A stretch of DNA of 64,000 nt. Origin: Chaetoderma sp. LZ-2023a. Its lineage: Eukaryota > Mollusca > Caudofoveata > Chaetodermatida > Chaetodermatidae. Under the pieces are notes generated by a model, which was not told where the DNA came from, searched no databases, and saw only the letters and a list, made by a program, of their open reading frames with translations. Each line of letters begins with the position of its first letter. The stretch's first letter is position 1. The position numbers and the translations under genes were made by a program. The stretch is from positions 37,478,668 through 37,542,667 of the forward strand of contig CM067367.1 in NCBI GenBank assembly GCA_034401795.1, in the 5' to 3' direction. Of this stretch, positions 12,150 through 23,309 are shown piece by piece.

Positions 12150-14330
12150 ATTTATCTGCAGGTGTTAAATCCAGAATTATTCTCTAAGGAGTCGGCACAT
12201 TTCTGTTTCTTCTTCCATATATAAAACCAGCGTTTGTTCAATTTGATATTTGATATGATTTCGAAATTATGATTGGTAAAATAGTCTGGTAGATTGAAAT
12301 GTTTAGCTACGCTGGTTTCCTTATTCTGGTTTATGTTGGATATATGCATATGGCTAGTGACACATACTCGGAATGGACCTTTTGCTTGTCCTGTATATTA
12401 TGTTTTGAAGCTAGTAAGTAAATTACATTTCCCATGTTGCAATCCAGGCTTGACTGACCTTGGAACTTGTCTTTCATTCGAGAGCTAGTGAAACTGTCTT
12501 GGTTCGGGAGAAATCTGTCTAATTTAGACCTACTTTCGCCATATTTCATGGAATGTCACCTCATAGGGACTGGTTGGTTATGGCTAATTTTAGTCATGGC
12601 CTGATCTGTTGGATTATATTGTTTACATGTTAACTTATCTAATGTATCCGACCCTATTCTCTGAAGTCTTCGCGTGGAGTAGCCTCTTATTTTCAGAACA
12701 TGAAATAAGGTTGAGCATGTTGAATTTAGACGTTATTGCTATAAAACGAAATGGAATGATTTGTGATGTTACAAGTCTTTCGAAAGTGTGTGGATGGTGA
12801 AACTCCTTTTTGTGGAGTAACTGGTATGAATCTGTAAGCTTCAAGAAAACCTTATGATCTAAATAACTGGATGTATTGAATGTAGTACCTTTGTAGACTG
12901 CTAAGACTAAGAAGTCAGCTGAGCTATCTCTGATATCTACCGTAAGTTCTATATTGGGGTCATGACTCATTAGAGTGGGTACGACTTCTGTAAATTCCTC
13001 TCTAGAGTGTGGCCAAATTAGGAAGATGCCAACCAGATACCTATTAATGTTAAGAGCATTTTTATTGCGCTTTTTAATGGCTGTGTATTCCCCATTCTGT
13101 CCCGCAGATATTTGTGAAACTAGGGCTAAAATGTTTGCCCATGGCGCAAAAGCTAATTTGTTGGTATATATCTCCACCAAACTCAAAATCAGTGCCTTAG
13201 ACTAAGTTCTAATAGAGCCAATATTTCTGTATCAGGACTCTGTATATCTGCGTATTTCTTAAATGCCCTTCGGACTGAGTTCACACCATTCTCAACATCA
13301 AAGTTTGTGTACATTGAATTGACATCTAGTGTCATTAGCAATGCATTAGCTAGGACTTTAATTTGGGCCGGTTTTGCTAGGAAATCCTCCGTGTTTTTAG
13401 AAAGCTTGGGTGCCGATTAGCAATGAACTGCAGATGGTAATCAATAAACTCGCTGATTCTGTATAATTGAGAGCCACAGTCTGAACTTATAGGCCTACCT
13501 GGTGGTGTGAATGGATTCATCCAAGAGCTGATTGGTTTGTGAATTCTAGGCAGTAAATAGAATGTACATGGCCTAGAATCATGTTTGGCAGACAAGTATT
13601 TAAATTGAGTTTACTGATCTTATCTCTTTTTAACAATGTCTCGAGAATTTCATTAAATATGGGATAGTCTTTTGGCCACATAGCTTCATCCAATGTTTCG
13701 TTGTGTTTAACGTTATTCAGCTGTCTCAAAGCTTCCTGTATGTAATTATATTTTGCCATTATTACTGTAGCTGAAACATTATCTGTAGGTTTGATGATGA
13801 TATCATAATGTTGCGTAAACCTTTTAGTGCCTGGCATTTCTGTGTAAATAAATTTTGTTTATCTGATGTGGCTACTAGACCACATATTCGATCCTTTGTG
13901 ATCTTTTCATTGTCAGTGATGGCTGGGTCTATGAGTTTCAGCGTCAGTTCTCAGCCCATTTGGTCCACAAAATTTTGAAAATCACATATAGTATTGCTAA
14001 AGAAACCTGCTAATTTAATTTGGTGCTTAAATTCCTCAATTTCTCACATACCATCATCCAGTAGCGTGTCTAGACCAGTTTTAAGCTTTGGTGTTGAAAC
14101 AAAAATTAGTCCGTAATTTAGTAGTGATCCTTCAGATTTGGAGATTCAGTGAGATTAACAATATTAGTACCTATGCAGGTGTCTGGGTGATTATGATCTT
14201 GACCCGAATTTAGTTTAAACCTACCGAATGCTGCCAGTGGGTGTATATTTTGTTGGCTGTTTTCTCTGTCCACTCTGAATTTGGACACATGGATTGCTAG
14301 CATCGTTTTGATACTGGACATAGAAGATAA
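12150..14330 (-). pseudogene. Penelope-like retroelement (RT plus GIY-YIG), decayed
   Basis: A whole but broken Penelope-like element. From 5' to 3' on the minus strand the frames show NIVNLTESP and FVSTPKLKTGLDTLLDDG (N-terminal region, about 14190-14050). Next come IIIKPTDNVSATVIM and YIQEALRQL (about 13800-13730), then FYLLPRIHKP and GRPISSDCGSQL, the hallmark Penelope finger region (about 13565-13480). RT motif A follows as TLDVNSMYTN (about 13340). RYLVGIFLIW stands where RYxDDIFxIW is expected, so both catalytic Asp residues are lost (about 13045). Then come FLVLAVYKGTTFN and KVFLKLTDSYQLLHKK. The GIY-YIG part starts at NVIYLLAS (about 12430), and HISNINQNKETSVAKHFN (about 12345-12290) is its conserved second half. 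Stops and frameshifts separate these blocks, so it cannot be active. Confidence 0.85.
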
Positions 14331-14519
14331 GGCTGCTGGGTTTGTTGTTGATGGTTGTGTGCTGTGCGGAGGTTAGCTGGCTTGAATAGTTTAGTAGGCC
14401 AAAGTCCATTTGTGCCTTGACAAATTTCAGGCAGATGACGCTGGACAAAACTTGCAATCACGATTTTGCGATGATAAGATTTTCATCTTTACCATTAAGC
14501 CCCATGTTAATGATCATTT

Positions 14520-14523
14520 CCCT

Positions 14524-14608
<85 letters not shown>

Positions 14609-14620
14609 CAGCAGTAGCAG
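14520..14620. repeat. (AGT)n microsatellite
   Basis: GTA triplet run ending in GCA units. The long Val or Leu open frames are artefacts. Confidence 0.95.
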
Positions 14621-14879
14621 CAGACGCCTCACCACAAGTTTAACATAGCTGGTTATGATAACGAAATAGAATAAAGGCATGTCTAAATCATTTAATAATT
14701 CCATTTGGGAGGTAATAGATCCTTACACATACATTTATATCGATATTACGCAATTGTGAATAAGACTAAATAGGTTAGAACAGTCTCTCCGTGCTTTCAG
14801 AGGGCAATGTCTTTAGACTGCTAAAATGACTTATCGTCTACAGTAATAAAATATAAGGGCTCGTTTCATGACAATCCAG

Positions 14880-15060
14880 TCCAGTTCAATATAAGCTTCA
14901 CCCACATCATGTGCACATTTGAATCGATTTTAAGACTTACTTTGAAACGTGAATTCCCAGATTCTCAATTGCAAGGTAACTATACATATAAACTATTGAA
15001 TATTTTAAAACTAATTTGACTGGGATCTGTTTTTATGAAAATGTAAATTCACCAAGCGAT
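14880..15060 (+). mobile_element. Hairpin MITE, diverged left part
   Basis: AAGCTTCACCCACATCATG, AATTCCCAGATTCTCAATTG, AACTATTGAATATTTTAAAA and CTAATTTGACTGGGATCTGT are the family boxes in forward order. The second palindrome arm is missing, and the sequence passes straight to AAATGTAAATTCACC, as in the 2.0 kb subfamily. Confidence 0.6.
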
Positions 15061-15612
15061 ATGGAATTCAGACACTTAATGTCTTACATTTGCCACTTAC
15101 CTGGTGAACCCAGGTCATGTGATTTGTGACGTCAGCTAATAGGTGACATCATAGATATGGATATATTGGCTAGATGGCTCATGTACATACCCTCACTATG
15201 GGGCTAGTTGTTACGACCACCGGTGACATGAGCTCAGTAAATCGCAATGGCACATGACCAGGTAATCACTGATCTTTTGAAATGAAATTGAACAGACGCA
15301 AATTTACATATTTTTATCAGAAATAAAATTGCATTGGCTATATTAATCTGACGCTTTTTAACGAAAACATATTATTTTGAAGACTACATCTGATGAGAAA
15401 ATGATGTATTCTGAAATGCCACTTTTGAGGTCATGAGTAATCGAGCAAGTATATACTAAATCTATGGATGACAAATATTGAGTATAATGACAAATAGGGC
15501 CTATTCGAATGATAGATTGTGTTCCATCATTCGCCGCCTAACCACAAATATGTATTAACTACCTCACTGCTACAAGCCACCCCAAAATAATTTCGGTTAG
15601 AAAATATCATGA
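15061..15612. other. Downstream flank of the SLC16 gene
   Basis: No coding motif and no clear polyadenylation signal in the expected (minus-strand) direction. CCAGGTCATGTGATTTGTGA at about 15110-15129 and ATGAGCTCAGTAAATCGCAA ... GACCAGGTAATCA at about 15228-15268 form a weak inverted pair. Confidence 0.4.
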
Positions 15613-15706
15613 CTTGCTGAATATTTTGAAAACAATTTGCCTGAATGTTGTTGGTGGCCTAGCCATCACCAGCTTTCAGTCACATTGTTTTCAAAATATT
15701 TAGCAT
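15613..15706. repeat. MITE palindrome in SLC16 3' flank
   Basis: CTGAATATTTTGAAAACAAT is mirrored by ATTGTTTTCAAAATATTTAG around a TTGGTGGCCTAGCCATCACC centre. It lies about 80 bp beyond the stop codon of the SLC16-like gene, so a transcript extending past it would carry a strong hairpin. Confidence 0.75.
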
Positions 15707-15788
15707 GTCTAGAGATATAACCCCTGGTATATGTCGCCTGCAAACATCAGCAGTCAGATGGTTAACATCAAATAATACCATGTTATTA

Positions 15789-16069
15789 CTAGAATACGTA
15801 CACATTATCAAAATCCAGCATCGGTATTTCATCTGGAACGATGTGAATAGAATATGTAATACTCTCCATAGAACATGCTATTATTCCTGGCAGTGACGCG
15901 ACGCTTGCTAGTATGTAGTTTGGTTTAAGAGCCAGGTCAGGCTCAGGCATGTTACGTTTATGTATGAGTAAGACAATGCCACAAAGTGATGACGCCAGTA
16001 AGAAACCACCTGAAAACCAATAACAAAAACAGCATCTATAGAAAGAAGATTCTCGATCAAGACACCCAT
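15789..16069 (-). CDS. SLC16-like transporter, last coding exon
   Basis: Encodes residues 377-468 of the predicted protein. The strongest part is GGFLLASSLCGIVLL, a typical final (twelfth) membrane helix, followed by the basic turn HKRN and an acidic-ended cytosolic tail to a TAG at 15791-15789. Two acceptors keep phase 1. One at 16010 (GGTTTTCAG) has the better pyrimidine tract but drops the loop expected between helices 11 and 12. The one at 16070 (TTTAACAG) adds 20 residues ending SSFYRCCFCYWFS, about the length of that loop in SLC16 proteins, and is my preferred start. A separate small loop exon somewhere in the 7.2-kb intron is a third possibility. The tail after helix 12 is short and has no recognised motif. 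Confidence 0.75.
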
Positions 16070-16840
16070 CTGTTAAAGGTTTAAAAAGGAAAATTTGACT
16101 GTAAAACTAGCAAATTGTGTCAGTATAAATATGCAGATGAAGGTACCTTTTAAGCATACTTAGATACATAGAAAACTAATTTGAAACTTGGAGTGGCAAC
16201 GATCATATAGCTAAATACATATTTGAATAGTTACAATATTAATTTAATTATGAAGTCACACATCATAATAGTTTACTACAGGCCGACATAAGTGTAATAC
16301 TATTATGGTATAGAAAGTATATCTCAGACTATGAGAGCAGAGCCATTAATGGTAAATGGATATATAAGCCTACATTAATCCGAAGATCTTGAAAAATTGA
16401 AAATGATGCAAATTTTAAACTTAAATCATTTGGCTTGTCAGTAAAATATATTAATGAAGAGAATAATACATTTTTAAAATGCTCAATATCTATGTGATCT
16501 AGCTTTATGTGAAAACGACGTTAGGGTTGGTGGGAATTTGTGATCCTTATTCATTTTTAAAAGATAACTAACCTCATCTCTTGATAGCTATTCAGGTGAC
16601 CTAATATGCCTCTCATAAGTTATGCAAGTAGTTTAAAGCTTTTTATGATGCCTCTAAAGAAAGATATTCAGGCTTTAGTAGCTAAATGTTGCTACATTTC
16701 TACAGCCTATGCTGGCTGTCATTATTTACTTTTCAACCAATCAGAAAAAGTCTAGAGTGTCTGCCTTGGTATATACGCTCAGTCATAAAGGTGCCCGCTA
16801 TAGTTTGGCAATGCATTATCAAATCAGTCATACAGGTAAG

Positions 16841-16927
16841 CTGTTGAATATTTTGAAACTAATTTAACTGGAAGTTGTTGTAGGCAGCAACAACTTCCAG
16901 TCAAATTAGTTTCAAAATATTCAACAA
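16841..16927. repeat. MITE palindrome, near-perfect, solo
   Basis: The arms GCTGTTGAATATTTTGAAAC and ACTAATTTAACTGGAAGTTG are mirrored almost base for base around GTAGGCAGC. Family flanks are absent apart from the leading CAGGTAA. It lies in intron 3 of the SLC16-like gene. Confidence 0.85.
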
Positions 16928-17588
16928 GATGAGAATTACAAAATAAAGAATGTAATGCATTGGCACTTACTTGACATCACACACTATCACTCGAGGAGAC
17001 AAAATGGTGGTGGTCACTGTTCAACATTTACTCGATATTACAAAGCAGATAATTGTGATAGAGTGACCGGGAAGTGACAAAATATGAATGATATAGAATC
17101 TATAAACCATACTCTATCGGTGCAGTATAACATTTGGGATGAGATTAGCATCCCTTTAATAACGAACTTTGTGGAAAATATAACAAAACTTGATGCACAA
17201 ATAGATTGAAGCCAAATCAAGTAGTATTCCAGAAAAATCCGAACCTCGCACATCTGCCATTTTCAATGATCTTAACATTTGATTTCTTGACTTTTGACAC
17301 CCTCCAAAACCATGAAGGGTATTGAGAATCGCCTCACCATTTTTGATGATTTCTGTCTTTGATTTATTTACCATTTGCCCACCAAGTACAGAAATCTTTT
17401 TCCGGACCCGAAGGCCAACATTCAACTCAAACTTGGTGAAGCGGCCACAGCGGTATCCGAGTTATTGCAGACATGCATGCACACATGCACATCCACATAC
17501 ACACAAAGAGAGACATGGTTATTACAATATTCTCACGAGTCTTTGTAGAGCAATAATAATTACCTCTCTGTCATCCATGACCATATGT
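16928..17588. other. Intronic sequence, nothing recognised
   Basis: Part of intron 3 of the SLC16-like gene. Several short open frames lie on both strands, none with a known motif. A short CA/CAT-rich patch is at about 17470-17505. Confidence 0.4.
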
Positions 17589-17875
17589 ATATATGATTAC
17601 TGTATTGTTTGGCTGTACTAGTAAAATATCCTACAGCTGCAATCAGTCATTCTTCACTTTTGACCACTGTGTCTTGTCCTCAGTCAATTCTTGATCTTTA
17701 TGTAGGCCATATCGAGTCCTGCATTCTTGATGTCGCCTTCCCGCATGCTTACAATATGTATGCAATAACCTACGCTCCTGGCTTTATAGTTGCTGGCTCC
17801 GAGTAGGGCGAATTCCAAGGCTCTCTGTGCAGGTGTGTCTTCTGGCATACTTATCGCATGCCAAACATGGACCAT
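17589..17875 (-). pseudogene. LINE C-terminal tail, 5'-truncated
   Basis: The minus-strand frame reads MPEDTPAQRALEFALLGAS and NYKARS, then a diverged stretch, and ends with the shared 3' box (reading CAGCTGTAGGATATTTTACT on the minus strand). Same family as the tails at 11.5, 28.0 and 56.7 kb. It is inside intron 3 of the SLC16-like gene, in the same orientation as that gene. Confidence 0.7.
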
Positions 17876-17899
17876 CTTTTCTGGGTGACTGTTACACGG

Positions 17900-18784
17900 T
17901 ATATATGACCATATGTAGGATTTACTATTAATTTATATTTTATTAAACACTTGTTTACTTTACCAGTGTGAACAAATTTCTTTGAACCAAGGATCCTAAT
18001 TTGAAAGAAGTAAGAAATTCTTAAACAGTGAATGATGCAATGAACACCATAGCATTACGGATTAGAAGATAGGTACCGTAGCCCAGACACCATACGAGAA
18101 AGCAGCTTAGAAGATAGGTCACATATACACCATCAGTGATAACAACTTAGAAAAGGCATGCCTCAGACTTGTAGCCTACCATCAGAGGAAGCAGCTGTGA
18201 AGATATATGCAGGAGACATGATTAAATAAAGCAGAATAAGATGCGTGTTAGAGACACTAACAGAGAAAGCAGCTGAGAAGGTTAATTGTAGGTATATCTG
18301 CACATAGAATAGTGCTAAAACACGCCGCCTGGACGATTTCATAGAATTTACTATGGGCATATGTGGTGCTTAATTTTATAATATACATTATTGATTTGAG
18401 AAATTGGTGGGTTCAGGAACATAGGAATCCTAAAAAATCTGCTGGTGTCTACTGACAAAATCACTATCTATTCACCAAGAGATGATCAAGTGGCAATCGA
18501 TCAGCTAGCGAGACATTTATGAAAAGTATAATTTACATACTAGTGTGTTAAAACTACGTGACAAAAGACTGAACGTTTTGTGCCACACGCCACCATGCAA
18601 CGCCATATGCAACAAAATGTAGTTTACATAACAACCCCAGTACATCATACGAGGTCAGCTAATGCTAAGCCATGTATAAACGCAAGTGTTTGTCAGTACA
18701 ACTGAATTTATCTTACCAAGCTCTAGTACTACAGTAAGGGTGTGTCTGCGTGTGTGTGTCTGAGAAAGGTTGTGGAACATAAAG
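17900..18784. other. Intronic sequence, nothing recognised
   Basis: Repeated GAAGATAGGT, ACACCAT and GCAGCTTAGAAG-like words around 18040-18290 suggest a decayed tandem repeat of about 45-60 bp. No coding or RNA feature is supported. Confidence 0.35.
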
Positions 18785-19060
18785 CTCAACAGCGGTGTCC
18801 ATTTCTTGATGTGCCACGCCCATTTCTAGATAAGTTCCATCCATTTGTATGTATGTTTCAATTGATTTGAAACTGAACACAAAATTTCAAGGTAACTGTA
18901 CATGTAAGTTGTTGCATATTTTTTTCTTACTATTTTGACTTGGGAGTGTTGCTGCCTATGGCAGCAACAGTTCTCAGTCAAATTAATTTGAAAATATTCA
19001 AAGGAATGTTTATTAAATTTAAATTTATCTAGGACATACAATTCATACACTAGTGACAGA
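18785..19060 (+). mobile_element. Hairpin MITE, diverged copy
   Basis: GATGTGCCACGCCCATTTCT and AGATAAGTTCCATCCATTTG boxes, a palindrome at about 18907-19003 with a TTGCTGCCTATGGCAGCAAC centre, then AATGTTTATTAAATTTAAAT and ACATACAATTCATAC. It belongs with the subfamily at 2.0 and 14.9 kb, in which the element continues through CTAGGACATACAATTC. Confidence 0.7.
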
Positions 19061-20327
19061 CTTTTCAATTTTCACGACAGAGCTATACATCATTGTGATG
19101 GTGACATAAGCTAACTAGTGACTTAATTGATCATGACGTCAAATACTTGAGCGATGGATTGGAGCCTTCAATATTGAGTACTCATTACCCTCATAATCTA
19201 ATCACAATATCAGCACATTGTACATAATATACTAACATTTAAGTTATCGTCTGACGTCTCTTACCGAAACACCAGAAGGTATAATCATAACTCCCGAATC
19301 GATTGAGCATTAACGCTGCAATACAAGAGAAACACATTACAATATATGTACAGAAACAAATACACCACCGCCTTCCCGTTTTTGTCACATTCTACATTCT
19401 TCACGTTTTTCCTCAGAATTTTCCAGATTTATCGGATGTTGACCAATGTTGTGAAATTACATTTTGTCGTGGTAAATTTCAAGCCAAATCGGGCCCGCAG
19501 TTCCAGAGACATCTATAGATCCAGAATATGATCCGATCTTGATATTTAAATCGGGATCACTGTCAACATTGGGAAACTGTCATTCACAGGAGGATCCTTT
19601 GTTGCGTTAAAATTGGAGACAGATTACCAAATTTGGAAGCATTAATACATATTTTAGTACTATCATCTCTCCATGGAGTATGTAGGTACTATCATTGTAA
19701 TACTACTTCATCACATTTCACGGAAATGGCATAACTAAGTCGGCATTGACATTTTTAATGTATGCGCTGTCATTTTTCTCGATCAGATTACCGACATGCG
19801 CATGTTAATTTAATTTTTTTGTGAAGAATAATTTCCAGGAATTTGGCTGTGACAGTTCTAGAACTCAAACGCATCATCCTCATTGCTGACTATCACAAAT
19901 TGACTGGCTCATTAATTTATTTACATCAGCAAATCAAATTACAGATCGCTACGATTTAATACGCATTAAAAATAATAATAATGGTAGCTGTGTTTGACAA
20001 ACGAATTAACTCAGATTTTCTTATGAAAGAATTGAGGGCAGGAAGTAAATATTTCATTTTGCGACATTGGCAGATCATGATATGATATGATATTCGGTTC
20101 CTGGTCTGATCATGTGTTTATAAACAAAGCCTTGTCATAAATTCTGTTGCCTAATACCTTCAAAATGTGTATGTAATTAGGGAAATGAAAAGAAACAAAT
20201 CAGCCTAAACATTTATTATGAGTGGTGAGCTTCAAACACAATGCTTAGCTTGAGTACCATAGTGGGCGCATTTGGTAAGTGCTGGTCGAGCCCGTCCACT
20301 GTCCATCAATGTGGGCAGAACACTGAA
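19061..20327. other. Intronic sequence, nothing recognised
   Basis: Intron 3 of the SLC16-like gene. A TGACGTCAAATACTTGAGCG stretch near 19134 resembles the MITE flank. The remainder has no recognised repeat or coding motif. Confidence 0.35.
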
Positions 20328-20391
20328 GGGGCATGTTCTGGTGGGCGTCCTTGTTCAAACACGCCCATCGGAACACGCCCCTTTTGGCCAC
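20328..20391. repeat. Short inverted repeat
   Basis: AAGGGGCATGTTCTGGTGGG is mirrored by CCCATCGGAACACGCCCCTT with a ~14-base loop. A local hairpin with one or two mismatches. Function unknown. Confidence 0.6.
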
Positions 20392-20514
20392 TCCATATAT
20401 GAACAATTAGGTCACGTCCCCTCGTAACCACGTTACTTCTCATGACTAATCAAAAGGCATGTCTATCACACCATTACCTCTGATCATTACTGGAATTGTC
20501 ACACGTGTGTAGGC

Positions 20515-20865
20515 ATATTAGTTTCAATATAGTCAACAACCATGTATAGTTTGCTTGAAATTGAGATTCTGAGAATTCAGGATTCAGTGTTAAGATCGAT
20601 TCAAGGACGCGCACAAAGCGGGCGGACCCTTAGCTAGAAATGTGAGGGACATAGCTAGAAATATCCTCAAAACATGACAAATGTATGTACATAGTAATAT
20701 AGTGTGCTCATTTATACAAACTATTTATCCCTCACACACCCGAAACAACAAATTCTTTATGATGTTCGGAATATTATATTGAATGTTTAGAAACTTATTT
20801 GACTGTGATCTGTGGCAGCAACATCATCCAGCCAAATTGGTTTCAAAATATCCCACAACTTTTTT
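20515..20865 (-). mobile_element. Two adjacent hairpin MITE fragments
   Basis: About 20518-20665 is a half copy (TTAGTTTCAATATAGTCAAC, then GGGCGGACCCTTAGCTAGAA). About 20770-20860 is a decayed palindrome (TATTGAATGTTTAGAAACTT facing AAATTGGTTTCAAAATATCC). Confidence 0.55.
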
Positions 20866-21334
20866 ATGCAGTTGTTTTGAAATTGAAACGCTGGAATTTC
20901 AAGGGCTAAAGGGTTTATCATGCCAGCCAAAATTGCGCGCCCCTATGTTCTGAGAAGTATTATCCGTGAGAGATTAGATACGACGAGAGACAGACATACA
21001 TACTGAGTCATGTGATCAAGATCATCTAGGCAGAGTTTACGTGCTTACCCATGTCGCTACCTTAGGGAATATCAATGAATTGATGCGCCCAAAACATTTT
21101 GCCGTGATGGTTAGCTAGAGAAAAGATCTGGGGTGGGGTGAATGGGGTCGGTGGAGGTGGTGGTGGCGGCGGCATGATAACTATCGCGGCCATTTGTCGA
21201 TTGCTTTATATTGGACATAAATAAGTTGTTTCCGGCACAAAAACAGAAACATGTTAGTACAATTTTGAACATGATGTAAGAAATGTTCTGTTGAATATTT
21301 CGAACATAACAGGGATGGAAAACAATAAGTTGTT

Positions 21335-21490
21335 CAAGTCTTGATGTTATAGAGTTAGTGCAACGCTAACGCCGAAATAAAACCAAGACTTTACCTCGAC
21401 GTTCGTGTTAGTGTTTGCACCAGATTGGTGTTAACACCGTGTTAGCACATACCCCAAAATATCGTGTCTGCGTTAGTGTTAGTGTTAATA
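21335..21490 (+). repeat. GTTAGTGTTA-rich repeat, copy 1
   Basis: Begins TTCAAGTCTTGATGTT and contains many GTTAGTG, TTAACAC and GTGTTAGCAC words, which are self-complementary (TAGTGTTAACACTA-type). An inverted partner is at 22835-22990 and a fragment at about 21858-21905. Confidence 0.6.
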
Positions 21491-21647
21491 CAAGCCCCAT
21501 ACACATAGGTCTTTAATGAATAAAAGGACAATAGATAATAATATCAGCATAAAATAAAATTAATTTAGTGGAAAGGAATGAACTATTAACTTTTAGCATT
21601 CATATCAGCCAAAAACGGCTTCTGCAGTGGACTTGAGAAATGGCCAT

Positions 21648-21762
21648 TTGCAGACCAAGAGAAGACTATTTTTGAAAATTTACCGCTAGAATGACTGGCT
21701 CCATAACTCCAGTGGTAAACAATTTCAAAAATAGTCTTCTCTTGGTCTGCAAATGAACATTT
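21648..21762. repeat. HP2 hairpin, best-preserved copy
   Basis: TTTGCAGACCAAGAGAAGAC and TATTTTTGAAAATTTACCGC are mirrored by TTTCAAAAATAGTCTTCTCT and TGGTCTGCAAA. The outer ~30 bp of the arms match almost perfectly, and the loop part around CAGTGGTAAAC is less regular. This copy defines the family. Confidence 0.8.
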
Positions 21763-22044
21763 TCTGAGAAAAATTAAATTTTATTGTACAAATTCGACGG
21801 TTAAAGGTTTAACATGTATTTTCACTGGCAGATGAAGATTTAGCCATCTATAGGAATATCTAGTTTAGTGTTAACACTATGCTCTGGAGGTTAGCACCAT
21901 GTTGATGTCAAGTCAGGGCCGTGTTCACACTATAAGTCCATTGATCACAAAATTTCGTTTTACTTATGTAAGCATTCACACGTACACAACTTGTGACAAG
22001 TAAACGCATATTTGCCATCTAGCGGACATACTTCGGACTCGCTT

Positions 22045-22402
22045 CGGATTAGTTATCCCGCCCACCTCTAGCTAAGCTCCACCCACATTTCGACGTGTTG
22101 GGATTGATCGATCTATCAATTTCCTGAAACCTATTCAGGTAAGCTGTTGAATATTAGGTAACTAATTTGACTGGGTGCTGTGGCACCAACAGCGCTCAGT
22201 CAAATTAGTTTCAAAATATTCAACATACTATTTATTAAATAGTAAAGACATACAACAACGCATAATCCGTCTTCAAATATGCGTACGTGACGTACTTAAC
22301 TACGTCATTCATGACGTCATAAAGACGTCATTCTTTATTGTCATTCTACACGTCACTTAGTTGAATATGACGTCATATGATGGATGGATAAAGTGGAAAG
22401 GT
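22045..22402 (+). mobile_element. Hairpin MITE, nearly full copy
   Basis: Starts inside the left flank (CCGCCCACCTCTAGCTAAGC). The palindrome is at about 22142-22226 with a shortened GTGGCACCAAC centre. After it come TTTATTAAATAGTAAAGACA, CGTCTTCAAATATGCG and four ACGTCAT-type sites, with the right end at GATAAAGTGGAAAGGTC. It lies in intron 3 of the SLC16-like gene. Confidence 0.8.
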
Positions 22403-22834
22403 CTTTTACCTACAATCCAATTTAGGCAACTTTCATATGCATTCTGCTTGAGTGGATGGACACAAATAATCGTTTAAAACGCGTTGATTGATGTGTCTCA
22501 AGAATAGCACAATTGGCGGGACGATTTTTTTCCACCTCTTCGCTTTTAATAGAATCGAAGCATGAATTATTTGGTATCGGGTGGTTACCATAGAGTCTGG
22601 ACAAAGCAGTTTGATTTGGATAAGTCATAAATAAATATATAATAAGTTTATATTTATCATGATAATATTTCTCTGCCGTCCATACATTTTGTATGCATTG
22701 CCAGATAGAGTTGCACACCCCCTTTAGCATTGCAATGTATTTTGTCTTTCTCACTGTGTGTATATGCCTGGGTGCCCATAGTGCCCATGACCCCATCATT
22801 TATAATTGACACATGTATGTGGTGTGCTGCGTTG

Positions 22835-22990
22835 CTTTTAACACTATCAACGCTAGTGTTTGCACGGCCGGTGTTAGTGTTAATATGACTGGTGCTAACA
22901 CATGGTTTGGTCTTAGTGATCAATGTTACCACTAACGTGTAAGACCAAAACAATACTACTAACACCAACATCCAGACTTGACATCACTAA
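22835..22990 (-). repeat. GTTAGTGTTA-rich repeat, copy 2 (inverted)
   Basis: On the minus strand it begins GTGATGTCAAGTCTGGATGT and continues with GTTAGT and GTGTTAGC words, mirroring the copy at 21335-21490. The pair encloses an HP2 hairpin and a MITE. Confidence 0.6.
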
Positions 22991-23309
22991 TTGCTGCCTT
23001 GGGTCAAATTAAATCCAACAGTGCCTTGCTTTGTTTTTGGAAACTTTATACGTTATTTCTGAGCTGTATTCCAATAGACGAAGCTTGCCTCCATTCCTGT
23101 GTACTCGAATACGAACACAGGACGCTTATAATGCGCTACTCTAGCAACAGCCAAGTAGCTACACGAATACCCGCTTAAACTCACCAATGCTAGTAGATAC
23201 AATAATCCGAGTTCTATGACTACTCAATGCACATTCTGCCATGATGGGAGGCAGAGAACTTAGATAGAACATACACGGACTCATGACTGTACAGCACTTA
23301 ATTTCCTAC

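Noticed and set aside
16841-16927. Near-perfect hairpin as a microRNA gene
   Set aside because: It is one of many copies of a repeat family. Without small-RNA data a MITE palindrome is the simpler explanation.
22422-22799. 125-residue minus-strand open frame
   Set aside because: No recognisable domain, no splice or start context, and it overlaps repeat-rich intronic sequence and part of the GTTAGTG repeat neighbourhood.
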